A stretch of 64,000 nt of DNA from CAVZOY01 sp963777095 (GTDB lineage Bacteria > Actinomycetota > Actinomycetes > Mycobacteriales > Geodermatophilaceae): assembly GCA_963777095.1 (NCBI GenBank), contig CAVZOY010000002.1, positions 1 to 64,000 on the forward strand, in the 5' to 3' direction. The number at the start of each line of letters is the position of its first letter. Position 1 is the first letter of the stretch. The notes under the pieces are model-generated. The model searched no databases, was not told where the DNA came from, and worked only from the letters and a program-made list of their open reading frames with translations. Of this stretch, positions 46,905 through 59,069 are shown in pieces. The position numbers and the translations under genes are program-made.

Positions 46905-48934
46905 GACGCCACCCGGCCGACCTCGGCGGTGCTCCCCGAACCGGGCGCGGGCGTGCCGCGCTCGGCGGGACCGTCGGGCGCCAGGACCGACTCCTCGGCT
47001 CCCGGCGTCGTGCCGTCCTCCACCGCGGGCTCGGCGATGGCCGCCTGCACCGCCTCGGCGGTCCGCCGTCCGATGCCGGGCACCTCCATGAGCTCCTCGA
47101 CGGTGGCGGCGCGCAGCCGCTTGAGGGACCCGAACCGCTTCATCAGCGCCTTCCGCCGCGTGTCCCCGAGGCCGGGGACGTCGTCCAGCATCGACACCAG
47201 CATGCTGGTCGACCGCTTCTGCCGGTGGTAGGTGATCGCGAACCGGTGGGCCTCGTCGCGCACCCGCTGCAACAGGTACAGCGCCTCGGAGGTGCGCGGC
47301 AGGATCACCGGGTCGGTCTCCCCCGGCAGCCACACCTCCTCCATGCGCTTGGCCAGCCCGCAGACGGCGACGTCGACGACGCCGAGCTCGTCGAGCGACC
47401 GGCTGGCCGCCGCGACCTGCGGGGCGCCGCCGTCGACGACGAGCAGGTTGGGCGGGTAGGCGAACCGCCGCGGGCGGCCCTCCTCCGCCGCGACACCCTG
47501 CGCGTCGCGGCGGTCCTGCTCCTCCTTGAGGTGCCGGGCGAACCGCCGGCGGACCACCTCGGCCATGGCGGCGGTGTCGTCGGTGCCGTGGGTGACCGAG
47601 AAGCGGCGGTAGTCGGACTTCTTGGCCAGGCCGTCCTCGAACACGACCATGCTGGCCACGACGTTGGTGCCCTGCACGTGGCTGATGTCGATGCACTCGA
47701 TCCGCAACGGCGCCTCGGGCAGCTCGAGGGCCTCCTGCAGCTCGGAGAGCGCCATCGACCGGGCGGTGAGGTCGCTGGCGCGCTTGACCCGGTGCCGCGC
47801 GAAGGCCTCCTTGGCGTTGCGCTCGACGGTCTCGAGCAGGCTGCGCTTGTCGCCGCGCTGCGGCACGCGCAGGGACACCCGGCTGCCGCGCAGCTCGGAG
47901 AGCAGCTCCTCGTAGACGTCGGCGTCGTCCGGGAGCTCGGGGACGAGCACCTCCTTGGGCACCGCCTCCCCCGCCTCGCCGACTCCGGTCTCCTCGTCGA
48001 CGCCGCCGTAGACCTGGAGCAGGAACTGCTCCACGAGCTCGCCGGTGGTGACCGCCTCGACCTTGTCGACGATCCAGCCGCGCTGGCCGCGCACCCGCCC
48101 GCCACGGACGTGGAAGACCTGCACAGCGGCCTCGAGCTCGTCCTGCGCGAAGGCGACGACGTCGGCGTCCGTGCCGTCGCCGAGGACGACGGCCTGCTTC
48201 TCCAGGGCCCGCCGCAGCGCGCCCAGGTCGTCGCGGAGGCGGGCCGCCTTCTCGTACTCCATCGCCTCCGCGGCCGCCGCCATCTCGCGCTCGAGGCGCT
48301 TGATCATCTGCTCGGTGCGGCCGGCCATGAACTCGACGAAGTCGTCGACGATCGCCCGGTGCTCCTCGGGCGAGACCCGGCCCACGCACGGCGCGGAGCA
48401 CTTGCCGATGTAGCCGAGCAGGCAGGGCCGGCCGATCTGGCCGGCGCGCTTGAAGACCCCCGCGCTGCAGGTGCGCGCCGGGAAGACGCGGGTGAGGGTG
48501 TCGAGCGTCTCGCGGATCGCCCACGCGTGCGCGTAGGGGCCGAAGTAGCGCACGCCCTTGCGCTTCGGGCCGCGCATGACCTGCAGCCGCGGGAACTCCT
48601 CGTTGAGCGTCACGGCGAGGCTCGGATAGCTCTTGTCGTCGCGGTAGCGGACGTTGAACCGCGGATCGAACTCCTTGATCCAGTTGTACTCGAGCTGGAG
48701 GGCCTCGACCTCGGTGCCGACGACGGTCCAGTCGACGCTCGCCGCGGTGGTGACCATCTGCCGGGTGCGCGGGTGCAGCCCGGCGACGTCGGCGAAGTAG
48801 CTGTTCAGCCGCTGGCGGAGGCTCTTGGCCTTGCCGACGTAGATGACCCGGCCGTGCGGGTCGCGGAACCGGTAGACCCCCGGGGACTCGGGGATGCTGC
48901 CGACCGCGGGGCGGTACGTGGACGGGTCGGGCAC
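46901..48934 (-). CDS. uvrC: Excinuclease ABC subunit C (UvrC)
   Basis: 677 residues. GIY-YIG nuclease at the start (ESPGVYRFRDPHGRVIYVGK), Cys-rich cluster CSAPCVGRVSPEEH, UVR coiled coil EYEKAARLRDDLGALRR, RNase H-like 5' nuclease (IECIDISHVQGTNVVASMVV, LLVVDGGAPQV) and C-terminal helix-hairpin-helix VPGLGDTRRKALMKRFGS and VPGIGRRTAEAV. Makes both incisions in nucleotide excision repair. GTG start 48934. Confidence 0.97.
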   Translation of the reverse strand: MPDPSTYRPAVGSIPESPGVYRFRDPHGRVIYVGKAKSLRQRLNSYFADVAGLHPRTRQMVTTAASVDWTVVGTEVEALQLEYNWIKEFDPRFNVRYRDDKSYPSLAVTLNEEFPRLQVMRGPKRKGVRYFGPYAHAWAIRETLDTLTRVFPARTCSAGVFKRAGQIGRPCLLGYIGKCSAPCVGRVSPEEHRAIVDDFVEFMAGRTEQMIKRLEREMAAAAEAMEYEKAARLRDDLGALRRALEKQAVVLGDGTDADVVAFAQDELEAAVQVFHVRGGRVRGQRGWIVDKVEAVTTGELVEQFLLQVYGGVDEETGVGEAGEAVPKEVLVPELPDDADVYEELLSELRGSRVSLRVPQRGDKRSLLETVERNAKEAFARHRVKRASDLTARSMALSELQEALELPEAPLRIECIDISHVQGTNVVASMVVFEDGLAKKSDYRRFSVTHGTDDTAAMAEVVRRRFARHLKEEQDRRDAQGVAAEEGRPRRFAYPPNLLVVDGGAPQVAAASRSLDELGVVDVAVCGLAKRMEEVWLPGETDPVILPRTSEALYLLQRVRDEAHRFAITYHRQKRSTSMLVSMLDDVPGLGDTRRKALMKRFGSLKRLRAATVEELMEVPGIGRRTAEAVQAAIAEPAVEDGTTPGAEESVLAPDGPAERGTPAPGSGSTAEVGRVAS

Positions 48935-49080
48935 GTGTCCAGGTTAGGTGGCGGCAGTGACTGTCCGGCGGCACGGCTGCTCCCCTGCCCCGGGTGTCAC
49001 GCCGGGCACCGTTGACACCGGACAGCCCCCGGGAGAAACCTGTGCCGCGCCGCGGGGGACGGACCTTCCTGGAAGTCGCG

Positions 49081-50439
49081 ATGAGCAGCACGCAGCAGCC
49101 GACATCCGCGCCCGCCTCCCGGATCCCGACCGCGCGCACGGCCGAGGCCGGAGCTCCGACGCGGCCGGATCCACTGGCCGAGCTGGCCGCCTTCCCGCTG
49201 GTGGAGGCCCTGTACGGCCGGCGATCGCGGCGGTTCGCGCTGGGCGACGAGATCGCCGACGGCCCGCTCACCTACCGGTCCCGCCACGAGCCGGTGCCGC
49301 TCACCGAACTCGAGCGGATGCTGGTGCTGAGCGCCATGGGCGGGACGACGGGCTGGCACTACTCGATCACCCGGAACGCCCGGTATGCGCCGCACGCGGC
49401 CAACTACGCCGGCGCGGCGGCCGGCCGCACGTTCCCCTCCGCGGCCGGCTTCCACACCGCCGAGATCTTCTTCACCGACGACTCCGGCGTGTACTTCTTC
49501 CCGACCCGCGACGCCGGCGCCCTGGTCGACCCGTCGGTCGAGGAGGTCACCCCGCAGCTCATGGTGGAGCGGCACCGTGGGCGGGTGCGCCGGCTGTCGG
49601 ACCGGCGGCTGCACCTCCCCGCCGAGGAGCCCTACATGGAGGGGCACAACACCTGGTGCGTGAACGTGCCCGGCTCCCTGCTGGTCGTCCCGGTCGCCGA
49701 CATCGCCCAGCACCTGCTGGCGATCCTGTGCTTCCTGGCGCAGAACGGCTACTGCATGTTCGACGACGTGAACGGCCGACCGATCCCCGGGATCGAACGG
49801 TTCGGCCGGCTGGTCGACGTGGAGCAGCCGCTGCCGTTGACGTTCACCGAGCAGTACGCCCTCACGGAGGCCACCGCCGAGCTGGCGACCAGCTGCTACG
49901 CCGGGGTCCTGATGCTCCAGGCGATGGGCCTGGGCGGCTGGATGTTCGACGGCATCGACCGGTTCACGATGCTCGGGGCGTCCGGCGATCCCGACGTCCC
50001 CGGGCTCGGCTTCCGGTACGACGAGGACGAGCGCTGGTCGATACCCAACCCGACCGGCCTGCCGGGCGTCTTCGAGGCCTTCTGCCCGCCGCACCACGCC
50101 GACATGGCCGCGGCCGTCGAGGCGTTCGTGGCCCGCAAGTTCGGTGCCGGCGGCCCGTTCAACGCGGGAACGCCGGGTGCGTGGACGGACAGCCCGGGCT
50201 TCCGCGGCAGCGCCCAGGTGCACGACGAGGAGTTCAAGGCGCTGATCACCCTCCAGGCGCAGTACGTCTTCGACGCCTTCGGCAAGTTCCCGGGGACCGT
50301 GCCGACGCTGTTCGTCCTGAACTACGTCCAGGCCCACCACCTGGACCTGGAGTTCTACGACCGCTTCTTCACGCCGAACGCCTACCTCGGCTCGCACGCC
50401 GAGCACATGGACCGGTGGCACGCGGCGCCGGAGGCGTGA
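49081..50439 (+). CDS. Unassigned nitroreductase-like protein
   Basis: 452 residues, no signal peptide or membrane segment. An N-terminal block ALYGRRSRRFALGDEIADGP with PVPLTELERMLVLSAMG resembles the start of the FMN-dependent nitroreductase fold ('R-S-x-R-x-F', helix). GHNTWCVNVPGSLLVVPVAD and EATAELATSCYAGVLMLQAM also fit. The central part and C-terminus (FGKFPGTVPTLFVLNYVQAHH, LEFYDRFFTPNAYLG) match nothing I recognise. ATG 49081 has GGAAG upstream; an in-frame GTG at 48994 is less likely. It stands alone between uvrC and uvrA. Confidence 0.75.
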   Translation: MSSTQQPTSAPASRIPTARTAEAGAPTRPDPLAELAAFPLVEALYGRRSRRFALGDEIADGPLTYRSRHEPVPLTELERMLVLSAMGGTTGWHYSITRNARYAPHAANYAGAAAGRTFPSAAGFHTAEIFFTDDSGVYFFPTRDAGALVDPSVEEVTPQLMVERHRGRVRRLSDRRLHLPAEEPYMEGHNTWCVNVPGSLLVVPVADIAQHLLAILCFLAQNGYCMFDDVNGRPIPGIERFGRLVDVEQPLPLTFTEQYALTEATAELATSCYAGVLMLQAMGLGGWMFDGIDRFTMLGASGDPDVPGLGFRYDEDERWSIPNPTGLPGVFEAFCPPHHADMAAAVEAFVARKFGAGGPFNAGTPGAWTDSPGFRGSAQVHDEEFKALITLQAQYVFDAFGKFPGTVPTLFVLNYVQAHHLDLEFYDRFFTPNAYLGSHAEHMDRWHAAPEA

Positions 50440-50473
50440 CGATGGGCGCGCACCTGGCGGCGAAGCGGCGCCG

Positions 50474-53365
<2,892 letters not shown>

Positions 53366-53465
53366 GTGATCCCTGTCGGTCGGTGCGAGAAGGTGCGGCC
53401 GGAGCGGGCGGTGCCCCGGGTCGTGCAGGACGGCTGACGGCGGACGCACCGCCGGCCGGGACGGC

Positions 53466-54908
53466 TCAAGCGGGCGCCGGGACCGGCGGCGCGGTGGTGG
53501 GGTCGAAAGGCGGCGCGTGCCGGCGCCAGGGGGCGCGGCGTTCGAGCTCGCCGGCCAACCAGAGTAGTCGCTGCTCGGCGTCCGGGGGGCCGACGAACTG
53601 GACCGCCACGGGGCTCCCGTCGGGCCGCGTGCCGGCCGGCATCACCAGTGCGGGCAGGCCGGCCAGGTTCCACGCGGCGGCCCACGGCGCCCACCGGGCG
53701 TTGGCCGTGATGTTCGCCATGAACGAGCGCTCGTGCCATGCGCGCGCGGGCAGCGGCGGCCCGGTCGTGACCGGCGTGAGCAGCACGTCGACGCCGGTGA
53801 AGAACCGCGTCATGCGGTCGCGGAAGGCCTCGGCCGTGCTCGGCCGGACCAGGCCGGCGCGACGAGCGAGGCGACCCAAGCGGGCATGGGTCCGACTGCG
53901 CGGCTGGAGCTGCGCGGGGTCCAGGCCCAGATGCTCGCTGTCGTCGTGCGCCCCAGCCAGCCAGCGGGCGATCGCGCCCACCGCCGCGCCGGTCGAGATC
54001 GGCGGATCACGGCGGAACACGATGTGACCCTCGGCGAGCAGCGCCTCGACGGTCGCGTCGACGGCCTCCCGGGTGGCGGCGTCGATGCGGACGCCCGGGA
54101 GCGGGGAGCGGGTGGAGACGGCGATCCGCAGCGGCCGGCCGGGCGCCGACGGCGGGGCCGGATCGACGCCCGCGAGAACCGCGTGCGCGAGAGCGAGGTC
54201 GGCCACGGTGGTGGCGAGCACGCCGTTCTCGGCCATGCCCGACCAGCTGTCGGCCCCGATCTCGGCCGGGACGACCCCGCGCCCCGGCTTGAGCGTGACC
54301 AGGCCGCAGGCGGCCGCGGGGAGGCGCAGGGAGCCCATGCCGTCGGTGCCGTGGGCGAGGGGGACGCAGCCGGCGGCCACCGCGGCGGCGCTGCCGCCCG
54401 AGCTGCCCGCGGACGAGCGCTCGGGGTCCCACGGGTTGCGCGTGGTGGTGCCGGGCCCGTCGGTGGTGGCGTAGAGGCACAGCTCGGGCACGCGCGTGAT
54501 GCCGACGATGACCGCTCCGGCCTTGCGCAGCCGCTCGACGACCGGGTGGTTGCGGGTCGCCGGCTCGCCCGCCTCGCTGCCGGCGACGCCGTCTGTGGGC
54601 ACCTCGCCCTTGACGGCCACGTTGTCCTTGACCGCGACGGGGACGCCGGCGAGCGGCAGCGCGAAGCGGGTCAGCGCCGTGTCGACGGCGCGTGCCTCGG
54701 CCAGCGCGGCCTCCTCCCGGACGACGCGGAAGGCGTCGATCCGCGGGTCGACGGCGGCGATGCGGTCGAGGAAGGCGCGGGTGACCTCCTCGGCCGAGAC
54801 CTCGCCCGACCGGACCAGCGCGGCGATCTCGACGGCGGTCAGGCCGACCATCCGCTCGGGGCGCCGAGCACGGGTCGAGGGGCTCGTCAGACCTCCGCTA
54901 GCGTCCAT
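53466..54908 (-). CDS. Amidase (amidase-signature family)
   Basis: 480 residues. Ser-Ser-Lys triad: Lys in GVPVAVKDNVAVKGEVPTD, then ERSSAGSSGGSAAAVAAG and GTDGMGSLRLPAAACGLVTL. MTRFFTGVDVLLTPVTTGPP is a late family block. Hydrolyses an amide of unknown identity; no GatB/GatC partner is adjacent, so it is not obviously GatA. ATG 54908 and ATG 54851 (MVGLTAVEIAALVRSGEVSA) are both possible, the latter matching the usual family N-terminus. Confidence 0.9.
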   Translation of the reverse strand: MDASGGLTSPSTRARRPERMVGLTAVEIAALVRSGEVSAEEVTRAFLDRIAAVDPRIDAFRVVREEAALAEARAVDTALTRFALPLAGVPVAVKDNVAVKGEVPTDGVAGSEAGEPATRNHPVVERLRKAGAVIVGITRVPELCLYATTDGPGTTTRNPWDPERSSAGSSGGSAAAVAAGCVPLAHGTDGMGSLRLPAAACGLVTLKPGRGVVPAEIGADSWSGMAENGVLATTVADLALAHAVLAGVDPAPPSAPGRPLRIAVSTRSPLPGVRIDAATREAVDATVEALLAEGHIVFRRDPPISTGAAVGAIARWLAGAHDDSEHLGLDPAQLQPRSRTHARLGRLARRAGLVRPSTAEAFRDRMTRFFTGVDVLLTPVTTGPPLPARAWHERSFMANITANARWAPWAAAWNLAGLPALVMPAGTRPDGSPVAVQFVGPPDAEQRLLWLAGELERRAPWRRHAPPFDPTTAPPVPAPA

Positions 54909-54955
54909 GCCAGGACCGTAACGAGGGTCGCCGACAGTTTCAGGTGGAGGTCGGG

Positions 54956-55618
54956 ATGAGCGCGTACACCGGCGACGTCGAGGTGGGCGGACCGGCCGAC
55001 GTCCGCGAGCTGCCGGGCCTGACGATCCGCAAGCTGGCCGTCAGCGAGATGGCCAACAACGTCTACCTGCTGCGCTGCACGGCCACCGGCGACGCCCTGC
55101 TCGTCGACGCGGCGGCCGAGCCGGACGCAGTCCTCGGGCTGATCGGCGACGCGCCGCTGCGCACCGTCGTCACCACGCACGGGCACTGGGACCACCACCG
55201 CGCGCTCCCGCAGGTCGTCGATGCCACCGGCGCTCGGACGGTCGCGCACCCCGCCGATGCCGACGACCTGCCGGTGCCGGTCGACTCCCCCGTGCAGCAC
55301 GGCGACACGGTGACCGTCGGCGAGCAGACCCTCGAGGTCGTGCACCTGCGCGGCCACACGCCGGGCTCGATCGCGCTGGTCTGGCGCGGTCCCGGCGACG
55401 CGGGCGTGCACGTCTTCACCGGCGACAGCCTGTTCCCCGGCGGCGTCGGCAACACGCAGAAGGACCCGGCGCGGTTCGCCAGCCTCATCGACGACGTCGA
55501 GCAGCGGCTGTTCGCCGTCCTGCCCGACGGGGCCTGGGTCTACCCGGGGCACGGCAAGGACACGACGCTCGGCGCCGAGCGACCGCACCTCGGCGAGTGG
55601 CGCGCGCGGGGCTGGTAG
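54956..55618 (+). CDS. MBL-fold metallo-hydrolase (glyoxalase II-like)
   Basis: 220 residues. Metal motif TTHGHWDHHRALPQV (H-x-H-x-D-H), LRGHTPGSIALVW, FTGDSLFPGGVGNTQKD and VYPGHGKDTTLG form the complete glyoxalase II-like set for a binuclear centre. ATG 54956 is preceded by GGTGGAGG at 6 bases. Substrate unknown: thioester or small-molecule hydrolase. Confidence 0.9.
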   Translation: MSAYTGDVEVGGPADVRELPGLTIRKLAVSEMANNVYLLRCTATGDALLVDAAAEPDAVLGLIGDAPLRTVVTTHGHWDHHRALPQVVDATGARTVAHPADADDLPVPVDSPVQHGDTVTVGEQTLEVVHLRGHTPGSIALVWRGPGDAGVHVFTGDSLFPGGVGNTQKDPARFASLIDDVEQRLFAVLPDGAWVYPGHGKDTTLGAERPHLGEWRARGW

Positions 55619-55633
55619 CGCCCGGACGTGCGA

Positions 55634-55665
55634 CGGCGGGGCCGGTCCGCAGACCGGCCCCGCCG
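55634..55665. terminator. Strong bidirectional hairpin terminator
   Basis: Perfect 14-base stem (CGGCGGGGCCGGTC with GACCGGCCCCGCCG) and a 4-base loop CGCA, between the convergent MBL-hydrolase (+) and M28 peptidase (-) genes. It can serve both transcripts. Confidence 0.75.
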
Positions 55666-55681
55666 CCGTTCGATCAGACCG

Positions 55682-57316
55682 TCAGGCGTTCTCGCCCTCG
55701 TGGTCGTGGTCGTGCGCCAGACCACCGCCGCCTCCGGCGAAGGTTCCCTCCGGACCCGCGGGAGCGGGCAGCGGGAACAGCGGGCCGTCGACGGGCTCGC
55801 CGACCTCCCCGTTCACCGACTCGGTCGACTGCGCGAAGGTCAGCATCGCGAACGCGATGAGATCGCTGTTGACCGTGAGGAACTCGGCGTTGTTGTTCGC
55901 GAACGTGTCGCAGGCCTGGTGGTAGCACGGGTCGAAGGCCGCGCCCGCCGTGCCACCCCAGAGGTCCGGGTCGGCCTGCTCCGCCGTCTTGGGCACCTCG
56001 GCACCGGTGAAGAGACCGCCCGACGGGATGCCGCTCTGGATGAACGCCTGGTAGTCGCTGCGACCGGAGTACTCGCTGTCGTCGTACGGCTGCCCGACCT
56101 TCGTGTAGTACGACTCGTAGACGGCCTCGATCGCCTCCGAGCCCGCGGGGATCGGCACACCGGCCGGGGCCGGGAAGGTCGACTCGTTGGCGTCGTACAC
56201 GCCGAGGTACCCGTTGGGCGAGCCGACCATGTCGTAGTTCATGTAGAGCGCGATCTCGTCCTTCTCCGCGGCCGACAGCCCGTTCACGTAGTCGCGGGAG
56301 CCGAGCAGGCCGATCTCCTCCGCCGCCCACCAGCCGAAGCGGATGGTGTTCTCGTGCTCGCTGTTGGCCATCAGCAGCGCCGTCTCGAGCAGCGCCGCCG
56401 AGCCGGAGCCGTTGTCGTTGATGCCCGGCCCCGAGGTGACGCTGTCGAGGTGGGCGCCGGCCATCACGACGTTGTCCGCGTTCTCCCCGACCTTCTCCGC
56501 GATGACGTTGTAGTCGGTGCGGGATTCGAACCGGGAATCCACGATCGCGGTCGAGCCGGGCTGCGCGAGCGCGACACCGTCGGCGAAGGAGGAGCTGATC
56601 GACGGGATCGAGTAGACCGCCGGCTGGGTGCCGCCGAGGTCGAGCGTCGAACCGTTACCGGTGTACGGGCCCGAACGGTCGGCACCGTTGCCCTGGTTCA
56701 TGATCACCACGGCCTCGGCCCCGGCCGCCTGTGCGTTCACGGCCTTCAGCCCGAAGGTGCAGGTTCCACGCCGGATCAGCGCGATGTCGTTCGTGCCGGA
56801 GAAGTCCAAACCCTGGAAGTCGGCAGCCTCGCAGCCGCTCGTGGAGTTGGCGACGTCGCCCAGGTTGAGGTCGACCGGGATGACCGCGCCCTCGACCCTG
56901 CCCGAGCCGCTGCCGGAGAAGGCGAGGGTGGTGTAGTCAGCCGTGACAGGGGTCAACTGCCGCAGGAGCGGCGGGTAGGAGAACCGGAACGGGACCGGGT
57001 CGAGCGTGACCGTGTAGCCGGCGTCCTCCAGAAGGCCCGCGACGTACGCGACGCTGTCGGCGTAGCCGTCGGTGCCGGCGGCGCGGGTGTCCGGGTAGAC
57101 CAGGTCGTCGCTGTCGTCGGCGATCCGCTGGAAGGCCGCCTGGTGTTCGCGGACCCCGTCGAGGGTCACGCACTCCAGCAGCTTGATGTAGGTGTTGTTG
57201 TCCCTGACGTCGCACTTGCTCGGCGCCGCTCCTGCGGTGGCAGGCAGCGACAGCGCCAGCAGCACTCCGCCCGTGGCCGCGGCAGCAACCTTGACGGCCG
57301 TTCTCGTAGTCCTCAT
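55682..57316 (-). CDS. Secreted M28 family metallopeptidase with PA domain
   Basis: 544 residues. Signal peptide TTRTAVKVAAAATGGVLLAL ending near TAGAAPSKC. A PA (protease-associated) insert runs about residues 140-250 (IALIRRGTCTFGLKAVNAQA, VIMNQGN). Zinc ligands of the M28 core: His/Asp in MAGAHLDSVTSGPGINDNGS, Glu pair in WWAAEEIGLLGSRDY, Asp in YMNYDMVGSP and His in DPCYHQACDTF. Exported aminopeptidase of the Streptomyces aminopeptidase S type. The C-terminus is His/Asp-rich (AHDHDHEGENA), perhaps metal-binding. A CRP-like site lies about 165 bases upstream. Confidence 0.92.
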   Translation of the reverse strand: MRTTRTAVKVAAAATGGVLLALSLPATAGAAPSKCDVRDNNTYIKLLECVTLDGVREHQAAFQRIADDSDDLVYPDTRAAGTDGYADSVAYVAGLLEDAGYTVTLDPVPFRFSYPPLLRQLTPVTADYTTLAFSGSGSGRVEGAVIPVDLNLGDVANSTSGCEAADFQGLDFSGTNDIALIRRGTCTFGLKAVNAQAAGAEAVVIMNQGNGADRSGPYTGNGSTLDLGGTQPAVYSIPSISSSFADGVALAQPGSTAIVDSRFESRTDYNVIAEKVGENADNVVMAGAHLDSVTSGPGINDNGSGSAALLETALLMANSEHENTIRFGWWAAEEIGLLGSRDYVNGLSAAEKDEIALYMNYDMVGSPNGYLGVYDANESTFPAPAGVPIPAGSEAIEAVYESYYTKVGQPYDDSEYSGRSDYQAFIQSGIPSGGLFTGAEVPKTAEQADPDLWGGTAGAAFDPCYHQACDTFANNNAEFLTVNSDLIAFAMLTFAQSTESVNGEVGEPVDGPLFPLPAPAGPEGTFAGGGGGLAHDHDHEGENA

Positions 57317-57477
57317 CCGGACCCCTTCTCGTCATCCGGCGGCGCTCGTGACGCCGTCCCCGGAGGCCGACGCCTCTGTCGACCGAGCGTGACCTTGTCG
57401 TGACCCGGACCGGTTGCCTAGAGCAACTTCCGGAAGACACGCTGTGTGCGCCGCCTAGCACACGCAGCGGCCGGAAC

Positions 57478-57491
57478 GTGACCTGGGTCAC
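57478..57491. promoter_or_regulatory. CRP/GlxR-like palindrome upstream of the M28 peptidase
   Basis: GTGACC-TG-GGTCAC, a perfect palindrome followed by A, fits the CRP/GlxR consensus TGTGA-N6-TCACA in 9 of 10 fixed positions. It lies in the 296-base gap between the M28 start and the end of the AMIN/GerMN gene. Two other small hairpins (GTTGC/GCAAC at about 57411 and GTGTGC/GCACAC at about 57443) are the only other features of that gap. Confidence 0.4.
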
Positions 57492-57612
57492 AGTGATGGG
57501 CCCGACCAGTGGTGATCTCGCTCGGTCACGAGGACACGCCACCGGGCGTGACGCTCACCGAAGGCGGAGTCACCCGATCACGGTGAGTTCTGATCCACGA
57601 CCAGCCGGAGAC

Positions 57613-58485
57613 TCACGGCTCGAGGCACTCCGGGATCGAGTCGACCTGACCCGTCGGCTGCTCGGTGCGGCCCTGCGGGTCGTAGATCTTGACCCACGAC
57701 ACGTTCGGCAGCTGCCGCAGCGTCGGCATGATCTCGTTCGCGATGGTCACGGTGGAGCCACCCGACGTGCACCCGCCGACGAGCTGCACGCGGGCGACCA
57801 GGCCGGAGCTGATCGTCAGGTTCCGGTAGTCGGTGGCGCCCGACTTGACGAACCGCAGCCCGCTCGCGCGCTCGCCGGCGGTGGGACCGGCGAAGAGCCG
57901 GTCCATCAGCCCGTGGGCCGGCGAGCTGGTCGCGATCGGGCGCAGGACGCTGGCGACGTCCGCAGCCGAGTCGACGAACCAGACCGGGCGGTTCACCCAC
58001 GTGAAGTCGGTGTCGATGTCGAGGACGACGCGCGGCGGGTTGCTCAGCGTGGAGATCCGGAACGGCTGCCTCACGGCCAGCCCGATGCCGTACGAGACCA
58101 CGTTCTCGAAGCCGTCACCCGACTGGACGGCGGTGAGGACGTTCGGGAGCGCGAACACGGTCCGGTTCGGTGCCGTGTCGGTTCCGTCGAGCGTGCGGCC
58201 ACGGGCGTCCTGGAAGCTCACCTCGAGGATGGCCCGCCCGGCGATCTGGATCGGGAATCCGCTGGGGTCGGCCGTCAGGGTGCCGACGTAGCGGGCCGAG
58301 GGGGACGTCGGCAGGCCGCCGTAGAAGTCGAAGACGACCCGGTCGAAGCCGGGATGGTGGGACGCGCGGACGCCGGTGAGCAGCGCCGGGAACGGAGCGG
58401 CCGCGGACGCCGGCGCCACCGCCGGTATTGCGAGGGCGACCAGGCAGGTCACCACCAGCATTCCGAGTCGACGTGCACGGGTCAT
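57613..58485 (-). CDS. Secreted AMIN-like / GerMN domain protein
   Basis: 290 residues. Signal peptide RRLGMLVVTCLVALAIPAVA, cleavage near ASAAAP. The first domain has FDRVVFDFYGG and PPRVVLDIDTDF, the strand pattern of AMIN-like domains (polysaccharide or peptidoglycan binding). The C-terminal domain, GLVARVQLVGGCTSGGSTVT, TIANEIMPTLRQLPNVSWVK and a final DSIPECL with a likely disulfide, matches the GerMN domain. Probable cell-envelope protein of unknown function. ATG 58485; divergent from the GNAT gene. Confidence 0.75.
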   Translation of the reverse strand: MTRARRLGMLVVTCLVALAIPAVAPASAAAPFPALLTGVRASHHPGFDRVVFDFYGGLPTSPSARYVGTLTADPSGFPIQIAGRAILEVSFQDARGRTLDGTDTAPNRTVFALPNVLTAVQSGDGFENVVSYGIGLAVRQPFRISTLSNPPRVVLDIDTDFTWVNRPVWFVDSAADVASVLRPIATSSPAHGLMDRLFAGPTAGERASGLRFVKSGATDYRNLTISSGLVARVQLVGGCTSGGSTVTIANEIMPTLRQLPNVSWVKIYDPQGRTEQPTGQVDSIPECLEP

Positions 58486-58591
58486 GCCGCACCTCCTGGC
58501 CGGTTCCGGAACGCAGCACAACGGTCCCGCCGCGGTCCGCGCGGCGACAGGAGCGAAGGACCCTGCCCTACCGTCGGCGCGGTGCTCGAGG

Positions 58592-59059
58592 TTGCTCCGC
58601 CGTCCGTTCACGGCCGACGAGGCCCGGGAGCTCGCGAGCTGGGCCTATCCCCCGCCGTTCGACCTCTACGACTCCCCCGACCCGGAGCTGTTCCTAGGTC
58701 GGGCCGAGGACGGCGCCGGCTACTACCCGGCCGTCGACGACGAGGGGCGACTCGTGGCCTTCGCCGTCGTCGGGGTCGAGGCCCGCGTGCGCGGGCAGGA
58801 GCCGGCCGAGGGGATCGTGGACGTCGGCATGGGCGTCCGCCCGGATGCCGCCGGCTCAGGGCTGGGGACGGCGCTCGTCGCCCAGGTGGTCGCGCTCGCC
58901 GTCGAGCTGGGCGCGGCCACCGGCGTCCGGGCCGCCGTCGCCACCTTCAACGACCGCTCGCTGGCCCTGTGCCGCTCGGCCGGCTTCCGGCCGGTGCGGG
59001 ACTTCGAAGGCCCGGGCGGGCGCACGTTCCGCGAGCTGGTCCTGCCGCTCGAGCACTGA
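58592..59059 (+). CDS. GNAT family N-acetyltransferase
   Basis: About 155 residues. RPFTADEARELASWAYPPPF opens the fold, GMGVRPDAAGSGLGTALVAQ is the acetyl-CoA loop (R-x-x-G-x-G), and AAVATFNDRSLALCRSAGFR the closing strand. TTG 58592 is chosen because translation from it gives a standard N-terminus; upstream in-frame sequence to 58376 overlaps the divergent signal peptide. Substrate unknown. Confidence 0.82.
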   Translation: MLRRPFTADEARELASWAYPPPFDLYDSPDPELFLGRAEDGAGYYPAVDDEGRLVAFAVVGVEARVRGQEPAEGIVDVGMGVRPDAAGSGLGTALVAQVVALAVELGAATGVRAAVATFNDRSLALCRSAGFRPVRDFEGPGGRTFRELVLPLEH

Positions 59060-59069
59060 GCCGGATCGG

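Noticed and set aside
53366..53465. SOS (LexA) box upstream of uvrA
   Set aside because: No TCGAAC-N4-GTTCGA-like sequence found in the 100-base spacer.
53466..54908. Assignment of the amidase as GatA
   Set aside because: No gatB or gatC nearby, and the protein lacks features that would tie it to tRNA-dependent amidation.
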